Shown piece after piece: positions 47,501 through 58,000 of a DNA stretch of 64,000 nt. The DNA is from Cyprinodon diabolis (Eukaryota > Chordata > Actinopteri > Cyprinodontiformes > Cyprinodontidae): NCBI GenBank assembly GCA_030533445.1, contig CM060075.1, positions 37,901,719 through 37,965,718 of the forward strand. Reading direction: 5' to 3'. The notes under the pieces were generated by a model, which was not told the origin of the DNA, made no database searches, and was given only the letters and a program-made list of their open reading frames with translations. Position 1 is the first letter of the stretch. Each line of letters opens with the position of its first letter. The position numbers were made by a program, and so were the translations under genes.

Positions 47501-50500
47501 TGTGTCAGACTTTTCAGCAGCCTACTTGGATGATGTGGTTGTGTTCAGTCAAACCTGGAAGGACCACATGTTCCATGTACAACAAGTGTTGGGATGCATC
47601 AGAGCAGCTGGTCTGACCATCAACCCCCAGAAATGTGCCATTGCCCAGAGAGAGGTGGCCTATCTAGGCCACATCATTGGTTTTGGCAAAATTAGACCAC
47701 AGGTGGGGAAAGTGGATGCTGTTCGTACTTTCCCTGTACCTACAACAAAGAAGAAGGTGAGGAGCTTCTTGGGCCTGGTTGGATGGTACAGGAAGTGTAT
47801 TCCTCATTTTGCAGAACGCTCAGTTGTGTTAAACAACCTGATAAAGGGCAAGTCCACAAATAAGATCCAATGGACTGAGGAATGTAACAAAGCGTTTGAA
47901 GATCTTAAAAATGCTATCTGCACAGACTCTGTTTTGCACACCCCTGATTTTGAGAAGTCTTTTACACTGCAAACAGATGCTTCAGGAGTGGGTCTTGGGG
48001 CTGTTTTGTTGCAGGAAGTGGATGGAGAGATGAAGCCGGTGGTGTTTCTGAGCCGTAAGCTTCTGGACAGAGAAACTAGATATTCAACGGTGGAGAAAGA
48101 ATGTCTAGCCATGAAGTGGGCCATCGAATCGTTGAGATACTACCTGCTGGGACGACATTTCTTTCTGGAGACGGATCACCGGGCCCTCCAGTGGCTGCAT
48201 AGGATGAAGGATGCGAATGCACGGATTGCTGGATGGTACCTCGCTCTGCAACCATATAACTTCACTGTCCATTACAAGGCTGGAAAAACCAACACTGCAG
48301 CTGACTGTTTATCTAGGATTCCTGAAAGTTAAGGTACTGTGAGCTTAGGGGAAGGGGGGAGGAAATGTAATGAAGGTCTTCATTACTTGGTGGTACAACA
48401 CTTAAAATGTGTTAAATGATAAAAGAAATGCATGATGAAGGAAATGAACCGGATACAAACTGATTGAAATGGTTTATTAATGGTGGTTTCGGTGGCATCT
48501 CAGCTGGAACTGATTATGTCCTGTTAAAATACAACAAAGGGATGATATAAGTATTGATTGTTTAAAATGTTTGAAGGCTTGTATGGGTGTGGCTTACCTC
48601 TCTCTTCCTCTGCAGGGTGTTCAGGCTAAAAGATTCCCCGGGGGCCTGAGTACCTTTTAAAGGTTCCGGAAGAGACCAAAGCAGACGGAAGGGGGGGAGC
48701 AGAGAGTTAGACATTTTATAAACTTAATGTTGGATTTGTATTTATATTGATAAAGATGTGTTTGTAGAGATGCTGAAAATGACTAGCATTGGTAATATAT
48801 ATTTTGAGGATTTTTGGTAGTTTGTCAAACCTTGTTTGTGTGTATGTATTTTGTTTTACCCTGTTTCTTGGTGGGTTTGTGTATTGGAACAGCCAACAGC
48901 TATAAAAGGCTGCATGTTGGCCATATTGAGTTGTTGTTGCTGCTGAGACCCTAGGCCAAAATGAGCAGAGTTTGTTTTTGTTTGTTAAATGTTGGTGAAT
49001 AAACACCCAGTGGGGCTGCACAGTTTCTCTGCCTCAAGTCTCCTACTTCCTCCAACCGCTAAAGGCCATTCTAACATTTACATTTTATGTTTTTTATGCT
49101 GAGAGAGCTGCTGCAGACAGGCTAAAATTTGCCCTAGCTGCGGTTAGCCTCGGAGCTCCGCTGGTTGCCACGGTCCTCTCAACATCTGAACATTTTTTTA
49201 ATTATGCACTAAATCAGGTGACCAAGTGGTTAAACTTAATAGTATAATGTTCTCACCTCAAATTATCTTAAAATGTACTTTTATAGAACAACAAAAACAA
49301 AAAAGAGAATTATTAACTTAGTACTTTGAGCTCTGTGAGCGCTCCATTGGAAGCTGCTTCTGCCGCAGTGCATGCTGGGACAGCTGTCAAACTCAAGACT
49401 GGACAAGTCTGCTCTGATGCATGCTGGGTAAAGAGGGAGGGGGGAAAACAACATACAGCGACTTTGTCCATTCTCAGTCTTGTGTTCTTTTGAATGGAAC
49501 AGCACTAGGGCTGATGCTGATGACGTTTCCCCAGCTCACAAGCACATGAGAACGCAAAAGTACACATATTGACAAACGTCTATTGACTACAGCAGTATCT
49601 CACACCAAACATGCATACAGCGACAGTGGAGAGAAAAAAATAAACTTCCAGCCGAACCAGGCTCAGTGTGAGCGGCCATCTGCTTAGGCCGACTGGGGCT
49701 CAAGGAGACGGAAGCAAAGATACTAATGAAACATAGAGGCATTGATCTATAATTACTCTCTTTGTTAGAAAAGGTAGTTCTAAATTAGCTCCATAGGTGG
49801 CTCTGTCTGCCAAAGAAACAATTAAGCAGATAAGCTCTGAGCCAGTTTTCACCCTAAAGGGATGAAAGACAGCGGGGTACGGAGCAACCCAACCCAACGG
49901 CAGCCTGGATACCAGGGTGGCCCCGTGCCAGCCTAACCGGGCAGGCGGGGGGAAGCATACCGGACCAGCCCCCGAGCTGATGGTTCGGTTTGAATGCCCG
50001 CTCCGACCCAGTAGGTGGCCCAGCATCACCATAGATATACTAGCATTGCAATCAACAGCTTAGCGACAAAATAATACTTACAGCTTGCGGTTGTGATGGC
50101 CTTACAGGCGGAGCAGCACCTCGTTTGAGTAAAAAAAGTTTAGCAAATCCTTATTTGAAATTTCCAAGATTTTAAAAGCTGTCTTCAGTAAAATACTTAG
50201 AGCAAATGAACAGCTGAGCATCAAACTTTGCAGGGATCGTCTGATACATAAAAATAATCCATGTCTGGCGTGTCTTTGGATCCCTGGCAAGACTGTGAAA
50301 ATGTTCCCCTTTCTCTGTGAAGCCTAGAACCCTGCATTTATGCCCGTGTTTATGGCTCATTTTCAATAGAGAAACTGCCTGCTTTGTGTAGAAATAAACC
50401 CAACTGTAGGCTAAACAGCTAAACTGGTGTCTTACATCTACCTTTATTCATGTTCTTGGGTCAGTGAACCAGTGGTCTGGTCTGTATGTACATTTCGGTG

Positions 50501-51756
50501 CATGGTGAAAGTACAGGCCAGAACCAAATAAGGCAACATCCCAGAATTGACGTCAATTCGGGGGTTCCTTTGGATTCACCCGTTTTATGGTGGTAGTTTA
50601 GAATTGCGAGATTTGCAGAGAAAGGAGGTGTCGATGGGGTTTGAACTTCTCTGTCCGTCCTTTTCACCCACTGAGCTATCGTTATTCATCTATGACAATG
50701 CAAACTCGGTTTTGCATTTTATGACCCCTTTAAGCGTTGCCTTTAAAGTAATCAGGGTGTCTGCCTCACAGACTAAAACTGGTAGTTGGTTCCACAGGAG
50801 AGGAGCCTGATAACTAAAAGACCTGCCTCACATTCTATTTTTAGAAATTCTAGGAACCACTAGTAAACCTGCAGATAGAGAGCAAAGTGCTCTGTTAGGA
50901 ACATAAGGAACAATCAGATCTCTGATATAAGATAGAGCGTGGCAATTCAAGGCTTTATATGTAAGAAGGAGGAATTTAAATTCTATTCTGGATTTAGAAT
51001 GAAACAAATGAAGAGAAGCTAGGTGTTGTGGAATAAAAGTATTCAACTATTCACCCCAGTTAAATAAATGGAGATTGATGGATTTCAGCACTCGATCAGT
51101 CAGCACTTTATTTTCATATTTTAGCAAAGAGAGATCAGTGCATCATACAGCCCTTATTGCTTGGTAATCAGCCCTGTTCTGCCTGGGCAGAGTGTGTTCC
51201 CCTTACTTACAACAATGGAAAGTAGTCAGAGTCAAAACAAATTACAGACACTTTGGTTAAACAGTAACATGTTATGAATAAACCTTAAGAAAGAACCTGG
51301 CTTGTTATGGGAAGAAGCTATGTCTGGTCTACGGCACCCTGCAGGCAAAACAGACTGAGTGAAAACTTATAGTGAGTGAATAGGATAAATTAATATATGA
51401 AATAAGAGAGATCTCAAATTTTCTGACCACACTAGGACAATCCATTTTTAATTTCCATCTGAAATGTTCATGATTTCCCTGAATCTCCTTCATGTTTTGT
51501 TCTTCCAGCAGCTGCTGATGTCTCCGAACCTCAGAGGCCGACTGTGGATCAAGAACCAGAAGGTCCAGGAAGAATCGGCCTCTATGTTTCTTTGGTTCTG
51601 ATTGCAGCAGCAGCAGCAGCTCTGATGGTCAAACACCTCCTAATTTACTGTTTCAAAGCATCAAACTCGAACTCAAACATTTACCAGAACCCTGAAGGTT
51701 CTGAAGCTGCTGTAGGAGTCCAGGTCCAGTTGCTGCAAACCAAGCCCACATCATGA
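41545..51756 (+). CDS. Ig V-set gene F: two V domains, transmembrane helix and tail
   Basis: Exons: signal 41545-41593, V1 41837-42199, V2 42972-43334, transmembrane/tail 51509-51756. All are phase 1, so joining them keeps one frame (about 340 residues). V1 ends EDSGLYECSVETDDGVG; V2 is more diverged in strands C-C' (IISCCLLKPLKVLFF). Both keep ITLEW, lacking the first canonical Cys. The last exon gives a stalk, an Ala-rich helix and a longer tail with IYQNPEG, a pYxN-type site if phosphorylated. The 8.2-kb third intron contains a 5.67-kb retrotransposon. Pairing V2 with this distant exon is inference from phase, order and absence of another candidate. Confidence 0.7.
42285..42632. mobile_element. 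348-bp non-autonomous hAT-like element in intron 2 of gene F
   Basis: The ends are CAGGGGCAGATT and the inverted CAGGGGGGGGATT. Both ends also hold 'TTGGGGCCCTAGGCAA' motifs. Flanks CATTCTAG and GATCCTGG correspond to the single CATCCTGG in the matching intron of gene B (about 13533), so the insertion made an 8-bp duplication that has since mutated. Confidence 0.7.
43407..44116 (+). repeat. 5' LTR of the Gmr1-like retrotransposon
   Basis: A 710-bp LTR from TGTAATGAAGG to CATTCTAACA, preceded by the 5-bp target duplicate TTTAC (43402-43406). It contains a TATA box (TATAAAAGG at 43941) and AATAAA (44038-44043). A TGG-starting primer-binding-type sequence (TGGTGTCAGAAG) begins at 44119; the tRNA was not identified. 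It differs from the 3' LTR at about three positions. Confidence 0.95.
44162..46879 (+). CDS. Gmr1-like gag-protease-integrase polyprotein
   Basis: The frame is open from 44132; the first ATG is 44162. Positions counted from 44132: charged coiled-coil-prone N-terminus (1-130); a capsid region with SCAN-like motifs (145-300, including FRSLDILPGETPQELYVRLK and MVNPELEVWLREHDP); zinc knuckle CFLCNGLGHTKYFC (364-377); protease DTG (420-422); then integrase with HHCC zinc residues (675-712) and a catalytic D, D, E at about 744, 803 and 839 (GMDVVGP, LTDCGTNF, GLVERYNQ). Integrase precedes reverse transcriptase, the hallmark of Gmr1-like elements within Ty3/gypsy. The frame ends at 46879, just after the integrase core; the usual C-terminal linker before RT seems to be missing. 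Confidence 0.9.
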   Translation: MTKDRERRKQDQQEDPDEVAKSSDDQVGAASSNPDKIEELADLVKSLIQSQSTRDQQLAKEASRQEHRWKSMQHQFHQIQQQVNDLTQDSGGDRLQSGAAQPQDDMDDPEEGSSQQSVWPERDFSMHREPRLHPLLPNDDIEHFLTTFERMAKVCRWPKEEWAIQLVPLLTGKARSAYVLMDLADSDDYDRVKAAILQKYEITAETYRRRFRSLDILPGETPQELYVRLKEMFFKWVKPDKATVKEISETMILEQFLRMVNPELEVWLREHDPKTAEKAAQLAEVFTAARRGTKHSTFGRDSNFAHKSKSNGDDWGGGQLENRTFSSGRQLSAKFKPDSAKNPPFRSVKRHIRCFLCNGLGHTKYFCPLTNKSKPSLFCTVPRPTTHAFHDVAHTAPVLINGQRETALLDTGGFQTVVMSSLIPREKWSEEKCHISCIHGDKHEYPMADIYLTVVGHTYFNAVALAAKLPYAVILGNDVPIIADLIQQAELHPPKVLRPTHPDNFPPQKVTDTLLAHTIECPCKVASSGHNMVTTRAQSAQNTLRELPFFEEVWEMGPVKPYKTKAERRRDKIRGSAKQTDTFKPFQLLDVNLPANVGELQRQDPTLKCWFNKIIKVDGNAQGTAGFLEEATYVVKRGILYQCKGDVESLALPQQFRERVMELGHTVPWAGHMGFQKTLCRIARRFVWPGMYTQISHFCKSCVKCQLTSGKKIPQAHLQPLPIIGTPFERIGMDVVGPLERSSAGNKYILVICDYATRYPEAFPLRCVKAKNVANCLIQLFSREGIPKEVLTDCGTNFRSKLLQQVYRLLGVKGIKTTPYHPQTDGLVERYNQTLKNMLRKFVSTTGADWDQWLPYLLFAYREVPQASTGFSPFELLYGRQVRGPLESAERIPGASETSAAALDL
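46857..48332 (+). CDS. Gmr1-like reverse transcriptase-RNase H
   Basis: Open to the stop at 48332 in a frame different from the upstream polyprotein; the frames overlap by 23 nt. From 46857 there is no natural ATG at the start, so this is a continuation of pol displaced by a frameshift or deletion. RT motifs: PVVLVPKKDGSLRFCIDFR, TLDLSKGYWQV, GAPATFQRLMD, and the catalytic YLDD. RNase H follows with LQTDASGVGLGAVL, VEKECLAMKWA and ETDHRALQW, ending ADCLSRIP. All catalytic motifs look intact. A G-rich polypurine tract at 48348-48365 abuts the 3' LTR. Confidence 0.9.
   Translation: MQQLLICEVQDEEVKEKFLPSDETQIGVVDLSHLLAVQQEEVAALLDSELFSEEPGFTDLVQHDIRLKEDAPARQRSYRIPERLVPELKKEINFMLELGIIEVSTSEWCSPVVLVPKKDGSLRFCIDFRYLNSLSQFDPYPMPRIDDLLERVGGARYITTLDLSKGYWQVALAPQARKLTAFRTPFGMYQFKVMPFGLQGAPATFQRLMDHVLRNVSDFSAAYLDDVVVFSQTWKDHMFHVQQVLGCIRAAGLTINPQKCAIAQREVAYLGHIIGFGKIRPQVGKVDAVRTFPVPTTKKKVRSFLGLVGWYRKCIPHFAERSVVLNNLIKGKSTNKIQWTEECNKAFEDLKNAICTDSVLHTPDFEKSFTLQTDASGVGLGAVLLQEVDGEMKPVVFLSRKLLDRETRYSTVEKECLAMKWAIESLRYYLLGRHFFLETDHRALQWLHRMKDANARIAGWYLALQPYNFTVHYKAGKTNTAADCLSRIPES
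48366..49076 (+). repeat. 3' LTR of the Gmr1-like retrotransposon
   Basis: 711 bp, TG...CA ends, followed by the target duplicate TTTAC (49077-49081). TATA box at 48901 and AATAAA at 48998. Compared with the 5' LTR I see one inserted T and two substitutions, so the insertion is recent. Confidence 0.95.
49082..49787. other. Intron sequence of gene F
   Basis: No gene seen. It continues the intron interrupted at 43406 and leads into the segmental duplicate. Confidence 0.5.
50090..50366 (-). pseudogene. THAP-type zinc-finger relic, copy 2
   Basis: Same region as 25650-25921, but the second Cys is Phe (CRVLGF) and the final His is Tyr (CSKYF). Two of the four zinc ligands are therefore lost, and in-frame stops follow EDSF. 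Confidence 0.6.
50735..51046 (-). mobile_element. LINE reverse-transcriptase C-terminal fragment, copy 2
   Basis: Duplicate of 26257-26613 with the same motifs (FKFLLLTYKALN, VVPRISKNRM). A stop follows the Met, where copy 1 stays open. Confidence 0.6.
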
Positions 51757-54540
51757 CGTCTCCACCGCCATGCTAACAGCTGCTGTTGGTTCTTATTTGG
51801 TGTGTTTGGGTTTCTCTTCATTCTGAGTCTGTTGGTTCTGATCCAAATGAGCAGACCGACGTGTTTCTGCCTTCAGTGTTTTAGAGAGAAGAGATTTTCT
51901 CCTCCAGCTCCTCAGAACCAGCCTTACTTAAAACCATTCAAACCAGTAATCTGCCAAACTGCTGCTTTTCCACAGGTTCTCCCTCTGATGATGATCAGTT
52001 CAATCAGTCATTTCATTATGACCTCCTGACTGTGACCCATTCAGACCAGATGAAGGACTTTTTCACTCAATGCTTCTGCACTTTAGTCTAAATTATTTTC
52101 AGTAAAATTAGTTGGTGAAACTTTCACTATAACTCTAACTTTCAACTAGAACTGAAGGATTTTATAAAAGCTTTGATACAAAAAATTTTTGAGTTTAATG
52201 ACTGAATCTGTTTCTGGTGTTAATCTGCTGTAAATAGAGCAGTTTTTATATAAAGTTGTTGTCAGGACTCTGGTTGCTTGTTTAATGTCAAGTAAAGGTT
52301 ATTTTTAATACATTTATTTATAGGCATTAATGTGTTTTTATGGTTCTACTTTTTACATGATTGTATTTCATAAATATATGATCAGTTTATTAATGATCTA
52401 CTGTTACATTATATTTCTTTCTATACTATTAAAGTGGAGGCATTATATAAGCCATTTGGCCCTCTGAGTCTTCCTGCTCTAGTCTCTTTGTGTTGTTATA
52501 AATTTTAATTTGTCTAAAAATAAACTACACCCTAAGGGTGTATAAATACATTTCTGCCTGACAAAAACACACAAAAGTAAATAACTTATAGCCTCAAAGC
52601 TATTAGATTTAAGAAGAAAATTTTGGTACATCTGTAAAGGTAAGATGTCATAGAATGGTTTTCTGGTGTCAGCACCATTGTAGCTTTGACCCTGCCTGAA
52701 ATATTAGGGACAAAATACAAAATATTTTGCATTTTTTTAACCTCGCCAAAATTTTCTTTGAAATAAACATTGCAAAACACTACCAAAATATTATTTATAG
52801 CACAAATAAGTAGTACAGACTTTCAAATCTAAATGTTGTGTAAAAATATACCAAATTTGGACTCAATCAGATGAATCATATTTATTTTAGAATGGTATTA
52901 GTGAGAAATTTCTTAGGCGGGGGGGCCATTTTGGCACATTTATCCACAAATGTCACCAAACTGTGCCAAATATGTTTTTTACATCAATACTGGGGGTTTG
53001 GTAAGATTACGAGGTCACGTAGCAGCTGGACCCGCCGGTGGGTCCGTAGGGTTCAAGGGGTTAATGGAGCTAATATCAGCTGTAGCTAAGAACTCTGAAC
53101 AGACTGAATAAAGAGTAAAATCCTCCTGATCAACCAGAAGTTAAACATGATTCCCACAGTTTAATAACCTCAACTGTCTTTTTTTTGTCCATCTTTTAAT
53201 TCATATTCATCTACATAGTCAGAAAAACAATTCACCTGTAAAAACTATAAACATCTAAAACACGAACTTCAGATGTTTTAAACACTGTTATTTTATAAAG
53301 TTCAAATTAAAACAATACATTCTGCAGATTAAACATTTAGCATAGCTTAATTTAGTTACATTTAGTGAAAAGGGACTTTAATTTTGAAACTGATGATTAA
53401 AACTGTTCAGACTGAAATCCCTCTTTTAAAATATTTATGGAGCGCCATCTGGTGGTGATTTAATGAACTGTGTTCCTCTGCAGCTGCAGGTCTGATCCTG
53501 TAACATGAGGAACATCTGGCTGATTGGATCAGTTCCCTTTGATTGGTTCTGTTCTAATGTTCTCCTTCAGAACCTCATCAGAACCTCTTCATTTCTGTAT
53601 CAAATGATGAAGAAGCAGCAGAGGATTTATTAATTTATTTGTTTTTAGTAAATATTTATTTATTTCCTCTCCTCTGACCTGGACTGATGTTTTCTAACTT
53701 TAGCAGATAAACTTCTGGGGTTTCTTCTCCATAGTTTCAGTCCAGCTGCTGTTCATGTTACAGTTAGAGAGAATATTATCAGATCAACCAGAACTCAGGG
53801 TCCAAACTCTACCAGGGATCATTTACCAGAGAGAAAGATGTTGATGTTTCCATTCTATTGATTATATTGTGGTTTTGGTGAATTCCACCACTAGAGGGGG
53901 CTGTAGCCCTACTCTCTGTCCCAGCAATCAGTCAATGCAGGAGTAATGGAGCTCAGGTTTCAAACTCAGGTCCAGATGGTTTGAAGGATTTAGTGTTGGT
54001 GGGAGATCTGATAACTGTTATATCGATTTAGCAGAAAACAATCATCTCCTACAGCTTTGGATGGTTTCTGTCTCCTTCAGTCCAGTTTGCTCCTTTAACT
54101 GCTTCTTTGTCTCTTCATTAGCCTGAAGTTTGATCAGTTCGATCATTTGGAGACATGCTAATAATTTCTAATATCTGACCTTTTATTGTTCAGATTATAA
54201 TTCAGAGATTATTAATATGACAAAACATTTGCTTTATTGCTTACTTAATAAATTATGGAAGATAAAACTACCAAGGTTAAACCAGTCTTTGTTTTGTCAA
54301 CAATGATTAATTTATCAAAGTCTTATAATAATTGTGAAATGTATTATATGTATGTTGTATCATATATATAATTGTATGTATTATCAACATTTTCTCAGAT
54401 GTTGCTCCTCATATTTGATGCAGAAGGAGCCAGACCAAGTGTCCTAATATGGTGGGTAGGTTGTTAGAACCTGTTGGTGCAGCACCCATGGGTGGAGGTG
54501 TGGCTCCAGAGCCTCATCAAAGCAGGAAGCAGCCTGATCA
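51757..54540. other. 3' flank of gene F and intergenic sequence
   Basis: Holds the 3' UTR of F and the unit-edge duplicate at 53210-53705. No further gene recognised. Confidence 0.5.
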
Positions 54541-55007
54541 TAAATCACTTTTTCTTCAACGAGCAGCACAGAGGAGCCAGGTTTGTGTTCTGGTTTCTAA
54601 TTTGGAAAAATAATTAGCCAATATGAATTTCTTAAAAGCTGGAACCAAAGCTTAAAGGAAAGCTGAGGCTAGTTTTGGTCAAAGAAAACAGAATTAATTT
54701 ATGGCTGTTTGTAGCTTTAATTTACTGACGTAATCTTTGAATTTATTAAACATAAACACTCTTTTTTAGAAAGGATTATTCCTTATCTCCCTTTTTTTAA
54801 GCGCTTCCCAGAGTTTTTTTTTTTTTTGCTGCTATTCTTTATCTGCTGCTTAGATTCATAAAGAAAAAACATGATCAGCATTTCTACTGACCTGATCAAC
54901 TTTATTAGATCAGGTCATGAAAATATGGATTAAAAGTGAAATAAAATAACAGAGAATCACATTTACACTAAATATTAAGTTTGGTTTATTTTCTCTGTGT
55001 TTACAGG

Positions 55008-58000
55008 ATGTCATCCTGGGAAAGTCTGCTGCTGCTCACTGGGCTTCTGTGTTTTCTGGCAGACGGTGAGGAACTGATTTATTTTAATTGGTTTGATCAG
55101 ATTTTAAACAGACTTTAGCAAACAGTTCCATTTAATTTCACTGTTCCTAAACTTAAACATACTGTAGCTATTAGTATGATTTTTATTTTTATGAAGAGCT
55201 TTGATAGAAACACTGATGTTGCATCATTATTCTGCATGTTAAAGTTCATACCAGAGAGGCGGTGTCTGCAAAGCTCTGCATAGTTAAGGCCCCATGAATT
55301 TATTGTTGGAACATTTCCTCATGTTTCTTCCACCATAAATATAATTAATAATCTATTGGGATCCTGAGTGACAGACCAACACAAAGTAGTTCATAATATT
55401 GAAATAAAATATGCTGCATAGTTTTAAATCCTCTGCAGTAACAGTAGGTTGTCGTGTCTCTTCTGCTTCGCACATCTAGACAAATAATTTATCTCTACTT
55501 AGATTGGATGCAAATGTCTGTGGACAATAGATTCTAAAGCATTTTCTCTAATTTTCTAACAAATTAATATTTTTTTTCCAGCTATATATTACATACTGTA
55601 GCTCAGGTTGCAGGTTTAGTTTTGTCTTCCTACTGAAAGATGAAGCTCTGCTCCAGTTTCTGGTCTTTTACAGCCTCCAGTGGTTTTCCTCCAGGATAGT
55701 CCTCTATCAGATTAATCCATCTTCCCATCAGCTCTGATCAGCTTAACTTTCACTTCTGAGAAAGTTTTCCACTAAGCATGACTCTGCCACTTCCATGTTT
55801 CACTGTGGGATTATGGGTCCAGGTGTTTAGCTGAGCTAAACGGCTCCACATCTACCATGTAGGCCATAAAGTCTATTTTTAGATTAGGAATGTTCTTCTG
55901 ATCGGAGCACATTCTTTCACATGTTTGCAGTCGCAAAGCACTGCATATTTCTCCTAGTTTTCCCAGCTCACAGTATAACGCTATAAGGTAGACATTCTGA
56001 TGTTTTAATATCCATCAAATGTCTCATTAACGTTTGATAAAGGAGCCGTCTGTAACGTGATTGGGTGGAATCCTTGAGTACGACATTTATCAATCTCTGT
56101 CGCCCAAACCCGTCAGATAATAAACATGTTGAAACATATTTCTAATGATCTCATATGAAGAAGTGGCGGCCTAGTGGTTAGGGCATTGCGCTTGGCATGC
56201 AGACGTTCTGAGTTCAAGTCCTACTAGACCCCATACTGCTCCCTGAGCGCACAATGGCAGTCCACTGGTCCCCAAGGGGATGGGTTTATTGCTTTCTCTG
56301 TTAAATCAGGAGCTCTTGATTCTTTTTTTGTTAATTCTGCGTCCATGTTGTTATGTGACATGAACCTCAGCGCTGATTTCAGGAGCCATTCTTCTGCCTC
56401 ACTTATAATAAAAACAGCTAAAGTTTAGTTCTGTTTAAAGTCGTCCCTTTTAGAGGATAATATTATTACAGGAAATCACTTCCTGGGTAAAAGAGCCAGG
56501 AAGAGACGCAGACGTGTCTGACTGCAAACATAAAGCCTTTGTCAATAAATAACACTTCTATTAACCAGCCTGATCAGATGTTTCTGAGGACTTTATGAGT
56601 CTGTGAGCCTTAGATTCTGATCTATTCATTCTGACTCCTGCAGGAAAACCCCTGAAGGAAGAAAGTAACATTCAAGAAGTCTACCAGGCAGAGGAGCACT
56701 CAACCATCACTCTGCCATTGTTCTTACCAGTCAACATGACCTCTGAATGGCTCTATATTGAACTGAGCAGGGTGGGGTCACAGAGCATTATTTATTGGTA
56801 TGACAGCAGAGCAAAGCCTGACACATTCATAGATGATAAGTTCAAAGATCGCCTCGATTGTGATCCAAGGCGAGTGGAGAACCGATCAACAGAATGTCTC
56901 CTGAAGGACGTAACCATCAGCGATGCAGGAACCTATCAGTGGATCATTAAACCAGAAGGAGGAACTAACCCTAAAAAATGGGAGCTTAAGGTCACAGGTA
57001 AGATGAGACGACTGACACAGCATGCAAATAAAGCTGAAGAAAGTAATGCAGTTTACGTTCTATTAAAATACAGAAAGTGGCTAAAACTGCTGGAGAAATG
57101 AAAGGAATGCTTTAATAGAAGAGCTTTGAGCTCTTTACATCACTGTTTAAGGTTTACTGTGATCCATGGACATGAAAAAGCTTCACAGGACTGAGCCTCT
57201 AAAGCTCACTGACTTATTTAGATAGTTGTGAGCAAAATGGAGCTGACTCTAACTGAGCTTTTGGATCAATAACTGTTTAGATCTTGACATTCAGGCATTC
57301 AATCCATTAGTGTGAAACTTTAAGAAGCTACTGCCAGCGAGTCTTTCTGCAGGTCGCTTGCAGTCAGTCCAGTTTTTACCAACCTGCTTCTTTAAGAATC
57401 TGCTGGTGCTAACTTCCTCCTAACACACCCAGGTGCTGCAGCCACTGGTCCTTCCAGTTTAAACTGGTGGCTTTTAGAAGTTATCGCTATGAGGCTTTCA
57501 GGCTTTGGCTTTGTTTCACATCCTTTTCTTGTCTGTAAAAAGGGGTGATCTCTAAACGTTTTGGAAAATGTTCTAGTCCTCTTTACAGAATGAAGAGTCA
57601 CCATCAATAGTCCAGGTATATGAGGCTTTAGTTCTGAAGCTCAGCTGATGAAGACTGTCTGCTTGCATCAGATTCACTCTAGACTACAGCTGGTTTATAT
57701 GAAGAATGTTGATCAGAGTTTGGAATCATTTTAAGGCTGCAGTACTAATTTAAAACAGGATGTACTGATCAATTTGAGTTAAATCAGTTTAATGTTGACC
57801 TTCTTGCTTATGTTTTTAATTTTCTTTTTAAAGTCAGAATAAGTTTTCTTAGTAAACCTTTTCTGCTGCAGAGATAAATCGCTTTGGATAAAACTGTAGA
57901 GGCCCAAAGAAACGTTATCAAAAAACAAGTCTTTTGTTCTTGGATGTGTTGTTAAATAATCTGTTTTTAAATAAAATAAATACTAAATAATTGTTCTTGT

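Larger units (their letters stand above)
49788..51732. repeat. Segmental duplicate (copy 2) of 25294-27315
   Basis: Same order of THAP relic, LINE fragment and transmembrane exon. Differences from copy 1 are scattered substitutions and small indels. Confidence 0.9.

Noticed and set aside
56163..56235. Possible tRNA gene
   Set aside because: The A and B boxes are recognisable, but the arms do not fold as a complete cloverleaf by eye and a SINE body follows.
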